Counted from the first letter of the stretch, positions 1 through 10,441 are shown. The stretch: DNA of 51,475 nt from Acidobacteriota bacterium (GCA_021819585.1 JAKAQS010000002.1:1-51475); one strand, 5' to 3'. The notes: generated by a model not told the origin, from the letters alone. A program made the numbers and translations.

Positions 1-16
1 CTGCGGTCTCTCCTCT

Positions 17-1564
17 TTAATCAGCGGTGATGCGAAGCATGACCACGCCATGGGTTGGAACCGTGGTTGTGTACCTGTCCTTGTGAATGGAGACGCCGCC
101 ATGCCGCCAGAGATCGCGTACGCTGACCCGCTTGCCCTGAAAACCGGCGGGCAGGCTGGCCAGCCGAAATGTTCCGGCCGCGGGAACCGAACCGCGATTA
201 AAGATGCCCACAGCGACAGAACCGTCATGGAGCGGCCGCATCAGCACCTCGATTTCTCCATCGTGAGACACCTCGGTCACCGGCATGAACCGCGGGTCTT
301 GATCGATCGCAATCACCTCTGGGTTCATCAGGATGCTCTTGGTCTCATTGCTCATCGAACGCAGGTCGTTTCCCGCAATCAGCGGAGCTGCAAGCATCGA
401 CCATAGGCTCATATGGGTGCGATACTCATCGGCCGTCATGCCGCCGTTGCCGATCTCAAGCATGTCAGGGTCGTTCCAATGCCCCGGCTTTGCGTAGCCC
501 GCAATCTTGATCTGGCTGAATCCGATCGCATCCATGGACTTCCAGTTATCCTGGATGTCTCCGGTGGTGCGCCACAGGTTGCCGCCGCTCTTCTCGCCCC
601 AACCCCTCCACACCTCGGCGCGGCCGTATTCGCAAAGGCTATACACAATGGGCCGGTGTGTGGCTTGCAGCGCCTCGCCCATCTCCTGGTAGATAGCCTG
701 CAACGTGGCGGCGTCATCCTTGTAGATATCCAGGTCCGTGCAGAGATCGTACTTGAGATAGTCGATGCCCCATTTGGCGTAGGTCTCCGCATCCTGCCGG
801 ACATGGCCGTAACTGCCCTCATAAAGCGCGCAAGTCTTCGGACCCGGGCTTGAATAGATGCCCATCTTAAGACCTTTGGAATGCACATAGTCCGCCAGCG
901 CCTTCATGTCCGGGAACTTCTTGTTCGGCACGATGTTTCCCGCGGCGTCGCGTCCCAGCTCCCAAGTGTCGTCGATGTTGATGTAGGTGTAGCCGGCCTT
1001 GCTCATGCCGCTGGAAACCATGGCATCCGCCATGGCGCGCACGTCGGCGTCGTCGACCTTGCCTGCGAATTTGTTCCAGCTATTCCAACCCATCGGCGGG
1101 GTGCGGGCCAGGCCGTTGTCGGGGACATCATGCAGCGCGGGCAGCGGCAACGGTTTTGGCGGCTGGGTCGCGTCCTCGGTAACCCGCAGAACGTCGCCGC
1201 GATACGCGCGGCCACCGATTTCCATGGACAGGCTCAGCTTCCCATGCGAAAAGGCGCCATCGAAGGTGATTGGCTTCTGTCGCCAGCGGGGAGCGGAAGC
1301 CGGGGGCTGGGTTGCGAAATGCAGAACGCCGTGGTGCAGCGTCCCCACAATCGGTATCGTATAGTGCCAGCGAATCAAAGCGCCGTGAACATCGCCGCCA
1401 TGCCGTAACAGTTGAAAGTAGGTATCGCGGAAAGTCCCGTCGCCGCTTGGGTTCGGCACGCGAAGCTCCCAGTAGCCATCAAGCTTGGACTGCGTGGCGG
1501 CCAGAGGGAGAGGAATGCAACATGCCACGGAGCAGGCTACCAACGCGCGGATCAAAGGACGCAT
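17..1564 (-). CDS. Secreted GH27 alpha-galactosidase
   Basis: ORF with signal peptide (MRPLIRALVACSVACCIPLPLAA) and GH27 motifs ARTPPMGWNSWNKFAG, YINIDDTW, GIDYLKYDLC and GHWNDPDMLEIGNGG; start trimmed from the 1717 ORF start. Confidence 0.93.
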   Translation of the reverse strand: MRPLIRALVACSVACCIPLPLAATQSKLDGYWELRVPNPSGDGTFRDTYFQLLRHGGDVHGALIRWHYTIPIVGTLHHGVLHFATQPPASAPRWRQKPITFDGAFSHGKLSLSMEIGGRAYRGDVLRVTEDATQPPKPLPLPALHDVPDNGLARTPPMGWNSWNKFAGKVDDADVRAMADAMVSSGMSKAGYTYINIDDTWELGRDAAGNIVPNKKFPDMKALADYVHSKGLKMGIYSSPGPKTCALYEGSYGHVRQDAETYAKWGIDYLKYDLCTDLDIYKDDAATLQAIYQEMGEALQATHRPIVYSLCEYGRAEVWRGWGEKSGGNLWRTTGDIQDNWKSMDAIGFSQIKIAGYAKPGHWNDPDMLEIGNGGMTADEYRTHMSLWSMLAAPLIAGNDLRSMSNETKSILMNPEVIAIDQDPRFMPVTEVSHDGEIEVLMRPLHDGSVAVGIFNRGSVPAAGTFRLASLPAGFQGKRVSVRDLWRHGGVSIHKDRYTTTVPTHGVVMLRITAD

Positions 1565-1649
1565 GAAACCTCCGGAGTGAATCGAATGACAGAGCAGACA
1601 GAGAATCGGCGGAACGCGGCCGCAAGCCCCCCCCTTTCCTGGTTGGACA

Positions 1650-2096
1650 CTACGCTTCCATAAACTCCTCGATGGGCCGCTTCTTCCCTGAGGTCTGCGT
1701 CGTCTTGGCCCGCTCAAAGATCGCTTTTACTCCAGCCAGACCCGCGCCCTGGAGTTTGAGGCATGAAACTCGAACCCGTGCGGACCGGGTTGTGAAAACG
1801 CCAAGGCCGCCATGGCCGCCCACGCCCCAATGGCCAGCACTGTTGCGGAAGATCACGGAGGCTGAGGAGCCTGGATGGACAGAATCAAGCACCAGCGCAT
1901 CCGGCGCCACCTCAGAGCTGCATGGCTCACAGATTATCGCCAGGCAACGGTGCTCAAGTTCATTGCAAAAGCTCCTCAGGCGCGCCGAAGCCGCACTTGC
2001 ACCGAAATCAGGACCGCCAGAAACCATCATTCGGCTCGGCTCTCCTTGCGAGTGGAAGTCCACCACATTGATCGGCAACCCAAAAAGCATTCCCAA
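1650..2096 (-). pseudogene. Truncated proline racemase / hydroxyproline epimerase-like remnant
   Basis: N-terminus INVVDFHSQGEPSRMMVSGGPDFG matches the racemase HTxGEPxR/GGP start; NSAGHWGVGGHGGLG aligns with the family CGHG active-site motif but has Gly for Cys; only 148 aa. Confidence 0.7.
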
Positions 2097-2633
2097 TAAT
2101 ACCTCATTGTCGACTATTTCGAATACATTTTTGTCACGATCTTATTGGAAGCTTGGGGGGGAGAGCGAAAGGCGTTACATGCAAATTGGGGAGCGCTGGC
2201 CGCTGTCCGTTGAAGTTTCGGGGCGGCGTTGAGGGCGATCCGGCGGCGCGCCTTTTTGCCCGGCCCTCGCTGCAGGATAGAGACTCCGCGCCATCGCCCC
2301 AACGTCTTTGTGCCCCAATATGCTTTGGAAGCGGCCCCGGTCCTCAGGAAGGCTGGGGCCATCCAGCGTAAGGCCATCCTGACATTCCGACAATCAGCCA
2401 TGCGGCGATTGTGAGTGCGCACTCCTGGCCAAAAGGCCTGCCGGTTCTTCTTCGCTAACCTTCCCTTGCTTGCGAGCCGTACGGTAAGCTTTCTTTACGG
2501 CGGTTTCACAAGAAGATTTCGCAGCCCGATTCTTCCAGAACCTGGTTGAACGACCGCTCAACTTTACAACTTCAGCCCGAACATCATCCATTCTGGAAGC
2601 GAACGGCGATTGCAGGCAAAAAGGGAAGCATCC

Positions 2634-3368
2634 ATGGTGAAGCGGGAGGGCGAAGATCCTTCAATACCTAGAGCAAAGGCGGAGCACGGCACAAGCCTGA
2701 TAACGGCGATTCGCGAGATCCGCGAGCTGATCGTCCACGGCAAGCTATCCCCTGGTTCATGGATTTTGGAGGCCGAGTTGACCGAAAAACTCAACATGAG
2801 CCGCACGCCGGTTCGTGCCGCCATCCACTGGCTGCAGCGCGAAGGTTATATCCTCGAGCATCGGAATGCAAAGAAGTCCCGGATGATTGTGGCGCCGCTT
2901 ACGCAGGAAGACGCAAGCGAGCTCTACCTTATGATTGGCCGTCTGGAAGGAATCGCGGGCCGCAGTATCGCGATGAAGCCCGCTCCCGAACGTGAAGGGA
3001 TCTGCGAGGAACTGCAAAGGATCAACGAACGGCTTGAGGCGATTTCCAATGACCGCAGCGGCCATCCCAATGAGATTTTCGAGAACGATCGCTCGCTTCA
3101 CCGGCTCGTGATCAAGCACGGCGCGGGCGCTCGTTTGACGAACCTGCATAAGGCGATTGAACCGCAGACGGAGCGCTATTGGCGGCTCTACGCGAGTTCT
3201 ATCATCAAGGATCTGCATCTTTCCGTCGCTGAGCATGCTGAGGTCATCGCCGCCCTCCGGGCTGGTGATCCGCTCCGGGCGGAGCGTGGACTGCAGTTCA
3301 ACTGGGAACAAGGCTCGATACGGCTAGGGCGCGTCATCCAGATCTTTGGTGAGCGAGGCAGTTGGTAG
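2634..3368 (+). CDS. GntR-family transcriptional regulator (FadR/FCD type)
   Basis: Winged helix segment REIRELIVHGKLSPGSWILEAELTEKLNMSRTPVRAAIHWLQREGYI followed by an FCD-like helical domain. Confidence 0.9.
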   Translation: MVKREGEDPSIPRAKAEHGTSLITAIREIRELIVHGKLSPGSWILEAELTEKLNMSRTPVRAAIHWLQREGYILEHRNAKKSRMIVAPLTQEDASELYLMIGRLEGIAGRSIAMKPAPEREGICEELQRINERLEAISNDRSGHPNEIFENDRSLHRLVIKHGAGARLTNLHKAIEPQTERYWRLYASSIIKDLHLSVAEHAEVIAALRAGDPLRAERGLQFNWEQGSIRLGRVIQIFGERGSW

Positions 3369-3429
3369 CCAGATCGCTCTGAACAGAAGGCAAGGGCATC
3401 TCCCCGCTTAACAAGCGCCTGCTCTCTGC

Positions 3430-3609
3430 TTCCTCGTCAAAATGATGCTGCCGGAACTCCCTCGGCGTTCTGTAGTCCAGCAAGCTGCGAGGTCGTTCGA
3501 GGTTGTACTCGCTCCCCCAGCTCGCCGGCGCCTCCCGCGCATCGTTCAGATTGCGGAACCTGCGTGTGTTGAGACGCTCATCGCACAACCGCCGCTGAAC
3601 GCCCGCCAC
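3430..3609 (-). mobile_element. IS3-family transposase (OrfB, integrase core) C-terminal fragment
   Basis: Frame reads CDERLNTRRFRNLNDAREAPASWGSEYNLERPRSLLDYRTPREF, matching the typical IS3 OrfB end (DECLN...DYNxxRPHSSLxYxTPxEF); no DDE residues upstream. Confidence 0.75.
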
Positions 3610-3786
3610 AAAGCTGTGCGCAAGCAGGCCAGATCAAAGGAAGCGCGAAGAGAATCCCTCTTGCCCACCTTAACCCAACAATGAACTTTCATGGATAACA
3701 ACCTGCTTCAGAGGAGCGAGGTTTACAATCAGGCAATTGGTATACATAATCGTATGCACGCATAGGTTCCAGGAGGTGCTCGTCTC

Positions 3787-5589
3787 ATGAAATTCTTCCA
3801 TCAAACCGGTCAAGTAATTCCTCTGTTGGCTTTGATCTCCGGCATGGTTTGCACCGCGGGTTGGGCGCAGTCCGGCGCCCCCCAGGCCGACACCGGCAGT
3901 GAAGCTCTCATGCCTTCGCTCATCGTTGATTTCACCCAGGACGCGAGGTCGCTCAACCGCGAGTATCCGCTGCGGATCTCACCGCGGCGCCAGGCGCGCT
4001 TCGCTCGCTTTTACCGCGATGAGCTGGCCATGCTCAAGACTGTGAACTTCACCTCTCTTTCGCATGAAGACCAGATCGATTACCTGCTGTTGAAGCACCA
4101 GATCGTTGCTGATCAGCACCAGATGGCGATCGAGAAACAGCAGTTCGAGCAGATGCAGCCTTTGCTTCCCTTTTCCGCCACCATCGGCCAGATGCTTGAG
4201 ACGGAGCGCTTGATGCAACGCCCTGACGCCGAGAAGGACGCCGAGCTGTTGAGCGCCATGGTGAAGCAGCTTAAAGCGGCGCAGAAACGGTTCGATCCTT
4301 CTTCGATCCCTTCTCAGGGGGCGGATGGAGCCACAGTCTCGCCAAAGCCGAAGATCGATCCCGTGGTTGCCAACCGCGCCGCGCAAGCAACGCTGGAATA
4401 TCAGCATGCGCTGAGCCATTGGTTCAGCCAGTACAACGGCTACGACCCGAGCTTTACGTGGTGGGACGTGATGCCGTACAACAGCGCCAATCAGGCGCTC
4501 ACCGAGTACAGCAACTTCCTGAAAGAAAAGCTGGTAGGCATCAAAGCAGACGATAAGACCACGATTATCGGCGACCCGGTGGGCCGGCAGGCGCTCATGG
4601 ACGAACTCTCCGACGATATGATTCCCTACACGCCGGAGGAACTCATCGCGATCGCACAAAATGAGTACGACTGGTGCCTCAAGGAGATGCTCAAGGCATC
4701 CCGCGAGATGGGCTTTGGAGACAATTGGCACGCCGCTGTGGAGAAGGTGAAGCAGATGCACGTCCAACCGGGCGAGCAACCGGAGATGATTCGCAAACTG
4801 GTGCTTGAGGGGCGGGATTTTGCCGTTAACAACAATCTTGTCACAGTGCCGCCGCTGGCCGACGAGACCTGGACGATGATCATGATGACGCCGCAACGCC
4901 AGCTCGTAAATCCGTTCTTCACGGGCGGCAATGAGATCAGCGTCTCCTTTCCAACCAACACCATGACCTACGAGCAACGCGAAATGAGCATGCGCGGCAA
5001 CAATATTCCAATGTCCCGGGCTACGGCATTTCATGAGATGATACCCGGACATTTCTTGCAGTTCTACATGATGGCGCGTTATCGCCCCTACCGGCGTGTG
5101 TTTGAGACCCCCTTCTGGATCGAAGGCAACGCGTTTTGGTGGGAGATGCTGTACTACAGCATGGGCTACGACCAGACGCCTGCGGAACGCATCGGAGCCC
5201 TGGTATGGAGGATGCACCGCTCTGCGCGGGTGATCTTCACAATGAACTTTCACCTTGGAAAGTGGACGCCGCAGCAGTGCGTACAGTATCTCATCGATAA
5301 CGTCGGCTTTGATTCGGAGAATGATCTGGCTGAAGTTAGGCGTTCGTTCGATGGCTCGGTGGGCCCTCTCTATCAGACCGCTTATCTCATGGGGGCGCTC
5401 CAGTTCCGGCAACTGCACCATGAACTCGTGGATTCACACAAGATGACGAATCGTGAATTTCACGACAGGATCCTGCACGAAGGCCCAATGCCCATCGAGC
5501 TTCTGCGAGCAGATATGGAGAACCTCAACTTGACGCCGGACTTCCATACCTCCTGGAAGTTTTATGGCGACCATCCAACCCACCCGTAG
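3787..5589 (+). CDS. DUF885 family protein (putative secreted metallo-hydrolase)
   Basis: Signal peptide; HEMIPGHFLQ motif typical of DUF885; 600 aa. Confidence 0.85.
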   Translation: MKFFHQTGQVIPLLALISGMVCTAGWAQSGAPQADTGSEALMPSLIVDFTQDARSLNREYPLRISPRRQARFARFYRDELAMLKTVNFTSLSHEDQIDYLLLKHQIVADQHQMAIEKQQFEQMQPLLPFSATIGQMLETERLMQRPDAEKDAELLSAMVKQLKAAQKRFDPSSIPSQGADGATVSPKPKIDPVVANRAAQATLEYQHALSHWFSQYNGYDPSFTWWDVMPYNSANQALTEYSNFLKEKLVGIKADDKTTIIGDPVGRQALMDELSDDMIPYTPEELIAIAQNEYDWCLKEMLKASREMGFGDNWHAAVEKVKQMHVQPGEQPEMIRKLVLEGRDFAVNNNLVTVPPLADETWTMIMMTPQRQLVNPFFTGGNEISVSFPTNTMTYEQREMSMRGNNIPMSRATAFHEMIPGHFLQFYMMARYRPYRRVFETPFWIEGNAFWWEMLYYSMGYDQTPAERIGALVWRMHRSARVIFTMNFHLGKWTPQQCVQYLIDNVGFDSENDLAEVRRSFDGSVGPLYQTAYLMGALQFRQLHHELVDSHKMTNREFHDRILHEGPMPIELLRADMENLNLTPDFHTSWKFYGDHPTHP

Positions 5590-6266
5590 CACGCTTGCAT
5601 TTCGCCTCTGGTTCACTCGTAGAGCCTGGGATGGACTTGTGCGCCTCTTCGGTTCCGCGGGCACGGCTGCGCCGGATTTTGCGTAGTGAAGGAGCCGGGG
5701 CGGGGATTGCTGCACTTGGGGTATAACGCTGCCGCCGGGCGAGCCCGCAATTCTCTTCCCCACAGCCCGGCGAAGCTGAGACGCAGCAGCCGGGCAGAAG
5801 AGTTTTGCCGCCTGAAGCGCATGGTTGTGCATAGCAGCGCCAAGGTGAGATAGCCCGGTGGTAGAGCACAGCCCTGGAACGGACGGCGTCTGTCTATCCC
5901 TGCCCGAAAAATCCTATAGTTTTCTCTCCCAAACGCAGCCTTGCGCATGAGACGATTCAGCAGTAGGCGTGGCGATGACTTAAAGATGCCCTTCACCCTC
6001 CTCTGAACCGGCTGCCGGAGAGCGGAATGAGTTGGCTGGCGTCACTGCTTCGCCCAGCCTGATCGCATGGGCAGGAAAAGCGGCGGTTGTTTTCCTTCCC
6101 GAATCGTCAATGATCTCGGTCAACTTCAAACCTGGCGTATCGCAGAGTTTCCCACTTCATCTTCACAGCCACATCAAGGCTGCCGGCAAGAGCTTCAACG
6201 GATCGTTGGGCAGCGAATTCCCTGTTACCCTCAACTGTTGCGAGCAAAAAGCGAGTTAGGAGAGCC

Positions 6267-8456
6267 ATGAAGCGTCGAACCTTCGTTGAATTCGGTATGT
6301 TGGGAGTTGCGGAACTGTTTGCAAAATCGCATTCTTTGTATGGGCTTGTTCCTGACTCCGCTCCTTACACAGCCGCCGGCGCATTCTATCCGAACGACTT
6401 GCTGAAATGGACCTACTTCGGCTGGGAATCTGACCATCCAAAGTCCTGGAGCTTCATGGGCGGGGCGGTTTCTCCGGGACTGCGCACAACCATTCAGTTC
6501 GCTCTCGCTTGGGAAGGAAAGCTGTATGTTCCGGACGAGCTTGCCTCCGATCGCAAGCAGAAGATTCACTGGTATTTGAAAGACGGTTACCTTCCTGCTC
6601 CCGTGTCGGAGTGGGACGCAGGGCCAATTCACGTGAAGATATCTCACTTCGCGGATCGCATTTTGAACGGCCGTGCGACTGCGGTCTACTCTCGAGTGGA
6701 GCTGAGTTCAACCTCGAAGACCCAACTTCCTGTGGTCCTCCATGTGGGGGCCGCGGCAGATGTGGCGATTCCACTCCGCGGCGATCCACAACATCAAACC
6801 AGCAAACGCACATCGTATGAATGCACGGTTGGAGTGGGGAGGACCGAAGTGCGAGACTTCGTCTCGCCGGCGAACGGACAAGCCACCCCAGCTCAACTTG
6901 CGGCCGAGGGAAACTTCGACACTCACTACGAATCGATGAAGAGGCACTGGACGGACCGCGTGCAACTTTTGACACACCCGGTAACCTTGCCCTCCCCGAT
7001 GCTTGCGGACATGTTCAAGGCGTTACAGATCACGGCATGGGAAAATGTCGTCAAGCTGGGAGACAACTACGAGATCCACGCCTCTCCGCCGGCCCCAGGC
7101 GGCATGTATAACTATGACGTTGTTTTTACGCACGATATTCCCAACTACGTCGACCAGTGGATGCGTGAAGGCGATATCAATTTGGGCGTGGAAGTTTTGG
7201 AGAGCCCGTACTACAGCACGCTGGATCGCGCCGCCTATGATTTCCCGACTTATCTTGACACGATTGGGAAATTTCTGTTGCCGGCCGCGGAGTATCTTCG
7301 CGTCACGGGCGACAAGTCCTACTTCACCGCGAAGCGGCGGGAAGGCGCAAAAAGGGCCGCAAAAAGCATCCATACTGCCCGGGTCTTCGACGATCCGGAT
7401 CATTATGGTCTCCTACGAAAGTCGCAGGACTTCGAGAATTGGGCCGACGGCGGCGACTTTCTCCTCTGCGACAACTGGAGCGCGCTTCACGGATTGCAGG
7501 CCTACAAGTATATCTGCGACTCTTTGGGAGACTCCGAAGAGTCGCAATGGGCCGAGCACGAGATGGAAGATTTGAATGCCTGTTTGAACAAGGCGATTGA
7601 AAAAAGCTGTTCGGAAAACAACACTCCCTACTATCTCGGCGCCTTTGATAAGGCAAGTATTCGTCGCTATCAGGATAGCAACTACAGTTGGGTTCCTTAT
7701 TCAGGAGCACTCAGCACCTTTCCTTGGGGCGCTTATTTGAAAGGCTTTGAGCTGGGTGGCGCATGGAAGGATAAATTCGATGCATCCCTTGAACACGCGC
7801 TTCAGGAACGGGATGACAAACGTATTCCTGAAGGAAGTTGGGGCGCGTGGTGGGGGCAGGTGACCTACGGCAGCGCCTACAATGCCAGCGCCGGCGTGCA
7901 ATGCCTCTTCTCTGAAAAGTACAGGATCGAAGCGATCAAGAACGTGGAGTTCATGGCACGGAATCAATGCGCTCCCTTCCAATGGTCGGAAGCCTATGAG
8001 TTCAAAGGTTCCGGTCAGTGGGTAGGAATGTATACTCCACCGGTCAGTTACGGGAACTACGAATGTTGGGGCTACAGTTTCGCCAAACAAGCCCTCCTCC
8101 AGGCGTGCGCCTCCGTAAAGGCGGATGGAACTGTGATTCTGGGACGCGGAGTCCCAAATGACTGGATATTTCCAGGCAGTGTGATCGAGTGGGCAAACAT
8201 CATGGTGAACAACAAGAAGAAGATCAACTTCCGTATCTCCGCCCGGGAACAGTCTCTGGATTTGGAGATATGGGGAGATGTTCCCGATGGCAAAATCCTA
8301 CTCAACCTCCCTATCCTCAAAGAGAACATCCGGTCTACCTCTGCGGGGACGGTCGGCCCCCTCAAAGACAGCATTGAGCTCAGCGCGGATACTCGAAGAG
8401 TAAAGGTTCTCCTGGCCTCGCCGCTGAACCCGGCGAACAAGAACGGTTCAGCCTGA
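6267..8456 (+). CDS. Large glycoside hydrolase-like protein with an (alpha/alpha)6-barrel-type sequence
   Basis: 729-aa ORF with Tat-like N-terminus (MKRRTFVEFGMLG), Trp/Tyr-rich blocks and segments such as DVVFTHDIPNYVDQW and YNASAGVQCLFSEKYRIEAIKNVEFM; family not pinned. Confidence 0.6.
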   Translation: MKRRTFVEFGMLGVAELFAKSHSLYGLVPDSAPYTAAGAFYPNDLLKWTYFGWESDHPKSWSFMGGAVSPGLRTTIQFALAWEGKLYVPDELASDRKQKIHWYLKDGYLPAPVSEWDAGPIHVKISHFADRILNGRATAVYSRVELSSTSKTQLPVVLHVGAAADVAIPLRGDPQHQTSKRTSYECTVGVGRTEVRDFVSPANGQATPAQLAAEGNFDTHYESMKRHWTDRVQLLTHPVTLPSPMLADMFKALQITAWENVVKLGDNYEIHASPPAPGGMYNYDVVFTHDIPNYVDQWMREGDINLGVEVLESPYYSTLDRAAYDFPTYLDTIGKFLLPAAEYLRVTGDKSYFTAKRREGAKRAAKSIHTARVFDDPDHYGLLRKSQDFENWADGGDFLLCDNWSALHGLQAYKYICDSLGDSEESQWAEHEMEDLNACLNKAIEKSCSENNTPYYLGAFDKASIRRYQDSNYSWVPYSGALSTFPWGAYLKGFELGGAWKDKFDASLEHALQERDDKRIPEGSWGAWWGQVTYGSAYNASAGVQCLFSEKYRIEAIKNVEFMARNQCAPFQWSEAYEFKGSGQWVGMYTPPVSYGNYECWGYSFAKQALLQACASVKADGTVILGRGVPNDWIFPGSVIEWANIMVNNKKKINFRISAREQSLDLEIWGDVPDGKILLNLPILKENIRSTSAGTVGPLKDSIELSADTRRVKVLLASPLNPANKNGSA

Positions 8457-9122
8457 GATGCCTCACCCAAAAGCATCGATACGCCCATGCAAGTGGCAAG
8501 AACAAGGCCAAGATCCAGTCCCTGACGGACACAGCGCAGGGACTTCGCAACCAGCAGAGGTTCACCCGGCAAGTCTCTCTCCGCTGCCGTAAACTCGATC
8601 TGGCGTCACGATACTCCATGCACGGGCCAGGATTGCACAATCATCGCTCGCCAGCGGGTTTGGCTTTGCGTCATCGAGCGGGAAGAGCAACGGGTTGAGT
8701 TAACAGTTTTGTCATCCGGATGGGCCTTGCCTCGCCGACACCGCCAGCGGATTGGATCGGAAGATTTCCACACTCCGTCGACATGGGGTTGCCAGCATCG
8801 CCGCCGATGGGAGCCTTTCCCGGAAAGATGCCGCAGTACTCCTGCCCGGGGGAAACCCATCCCCAGAAAAGTTGCTCTAATAGAATGTCCTTGCGCCGCA
8901 CTTCCTCGTCCCTCCTGCGTGCGGCCTGGCGTCAATTCAAACGGCTCGAACTCCCCAGGGGGAGCACTGCGTTGGTTGCGGAGCGGGGGGCGGCCACAAT
9001 GCGAGGTTTCCTCGGGAAGGCGGGCTCCGGCTTGCATCCATCTTCGGACGCAACCGGAACCGGGGAACTTCGGATGGAGGAGATGCTGTTTGAGAAGAGA
9101 TGATTTGACGAAAAGACCGATC

Positions 9123-10148
9123 ATGGGCAAGACGCTGGTGGCCCTTCTCTGCTTCACGATGGCGTGTGCCTCGGCCCATGCGGCCGTGGCTCTATTGATG
9201 GAAGAACCCTATGGGTTCTTCGGAGCGGTCAATCCTACCGGACACGCCGCGATCTATCTCAACCATGTCTGCGCGGAGACGCCCCTCCAGCTTCGACCTT
9301 GCCATGACGGCGAGTATGGCGTGGTCATCAGCCGTTATCACAAGATCGACGGCTATGACTGGATCGCCATTCCGTTGCTGGGATACCTCTACGCGGTCGA
9401 TCACTTGGACCAGGTCCCGGCCACTTCCGATCACGCCCAGATGCTGGCCCTCCAGAATGCCTATCGCAGAGAGCATCTGCTGACGCTGGCTCCGGACCAC
9501 AAGGGCCATTCTCCCAGAGGAGAGTGGATCCAGTTGGTAGGGGAGTCTTACATCCGAACCATCTATGGTTTTCAGTTCGACAGCACGCCGGAAGAGGATG
9601 AGCGGTTTATCGCCCTCTTCAATGACCGCAGAAATATCGGGCACTTCAATCTGTTCTTTCACAACTGCGCGGACTTTTCGCGGGTAGTGCTGAATACGTA
9701 CATGCCGCACTCGGTCCATCGCAACTTCATCGCCGATGTCGGGCTGATGACCCCCAAGCAGGTGGCGCGATCTCTGATGGAGTACGACCGGAAGAACCCC
9801 CAGCTTCACATGCAGGTCTTTGTCATTCCCCAGGCGCCCGGGCCGATTCCCCGCAGCCACCCCGTGGATGGCGTGGCCGAGTCGTTGGTCAAGAGCAAGA
9901 AGTACATCATTCCTCTGGCGGTCCTGAACCCCGAGTTGGCTGGCGGAGCGGTGGTGGCCTACCTGGCCGATGGGCGTATGCAGTTGCCCACCAGCGCCAC
10001 GGTCTTTCACCCCGCCGACGAGAGAGTCAGCGGAGTTCCGGACCCTCCCGCAAGGCCATCCCTAGTGACTCCACTGCCCGAGGCAATTACCGAAACGGCC
10101 TATCAGGCCGAGGACCATCCCTGGACGAGCGGCTCCGCACTGCCTTAA
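9123..10148 (+). CDS. Secreted protein with NlpC/P60-like (His...Asn-Cys) motifs
   Basis: Signal peptide MGKTLVALLCFTMACASAHA; PTGHAAIYLNHVCAET and NLFFHNCADFSRVVLNTY resemble a permuted papain-like His and Cys arrangement. Confidence 0.6.
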   Translation: MGKTLVALLCFTMACASAHAAVALLMEEPYGFFGAVNPTGHAAIYLNHVCAETPLQLRPCHDGEYGVVISRYHKIDGYDWIAIPLLGYLYAVDHLDQVPATSDHAQMLALQNAYRREHLLTLAPDHKGHSPRGEWIQLVGESYIRTIYGFQFDSTPEEDERFIALFNDRRNIGHFNLFFHNCADFSRVVLNTYMPHSVHRNFIADVGLMTPKQVARSLMEYDRKNPQLHMQVFVIPQAPGPIPRSHPVDGVAESLVKSKKYIIPLAVLNPELAGGAVVAYLADGRMQLPTSATVFHPADERVSGVPDPPARPSLVTPLPEAITETAYQAEDHPWTSGSALP

Positions 10149-10194
10149 CTTGATAGCCTCCGGGCAAGGCTCTGATCTTCGCCAGACAGATAAA

Positions 10195-10218
10195 GCGCCT
10201 GTGCAGGTGTACAGGCGC
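10195..10218. repeat. Inverted repeat (8-bp stem, 8-nt loop) upstream of larE
   Basis: GCGCCTGT-gcaggtgt-ACAGGCGC; no U-tract follows. Confidence 0.5.
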
Positions 10219-10441
10219 CCCTTGGCGGAGGCTCTGTCATTCCCCTCTTCGGTATAACTCCCTTTCCAGACTCGGCTCCGCATCTCATCACCGGGGAAAC
10301 TGCCCTAGAATGTCTGGTAGGGTGTCCCCTGCGGGAGCCGCGGGAGCGGAGGGGGGAACCCGAGGGATCGGAGCCGATGTATTGGAGCCGCACCTGCCTT
10401 CGCCCGAGGTTCTCCGCTCCTTGAAGAAGAGGGAAAAGACG

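Noticed and set aside
3979-5421. 480-aa minus-strand ORF opposite DUF885
   Set aside because: Antisense shadow ORF, low-complexity His/Arg/Leu composition, no start context.
5845-5885. tRNA-like string agcccggtggtagagcacagccctggaac
   Set aside because: Resembles a D-arm and anticodon region, but no acceptor stem or TTCRA loop could be assembled; probably a random match or decayed repeat.
5590-6266. 677-bp gap with several overlapping small ORFs
   Set aside because: No motif in any frame; could be a decayed element or repeat, but nothing supports a specific call.
8640-8760. GACGCAAAGCC word on minus strand suggesting a GEMM riboswitch
   Set aside because: No matching GGCAAACC partner or P1 stem, and no minus-strand gene lies downstream.
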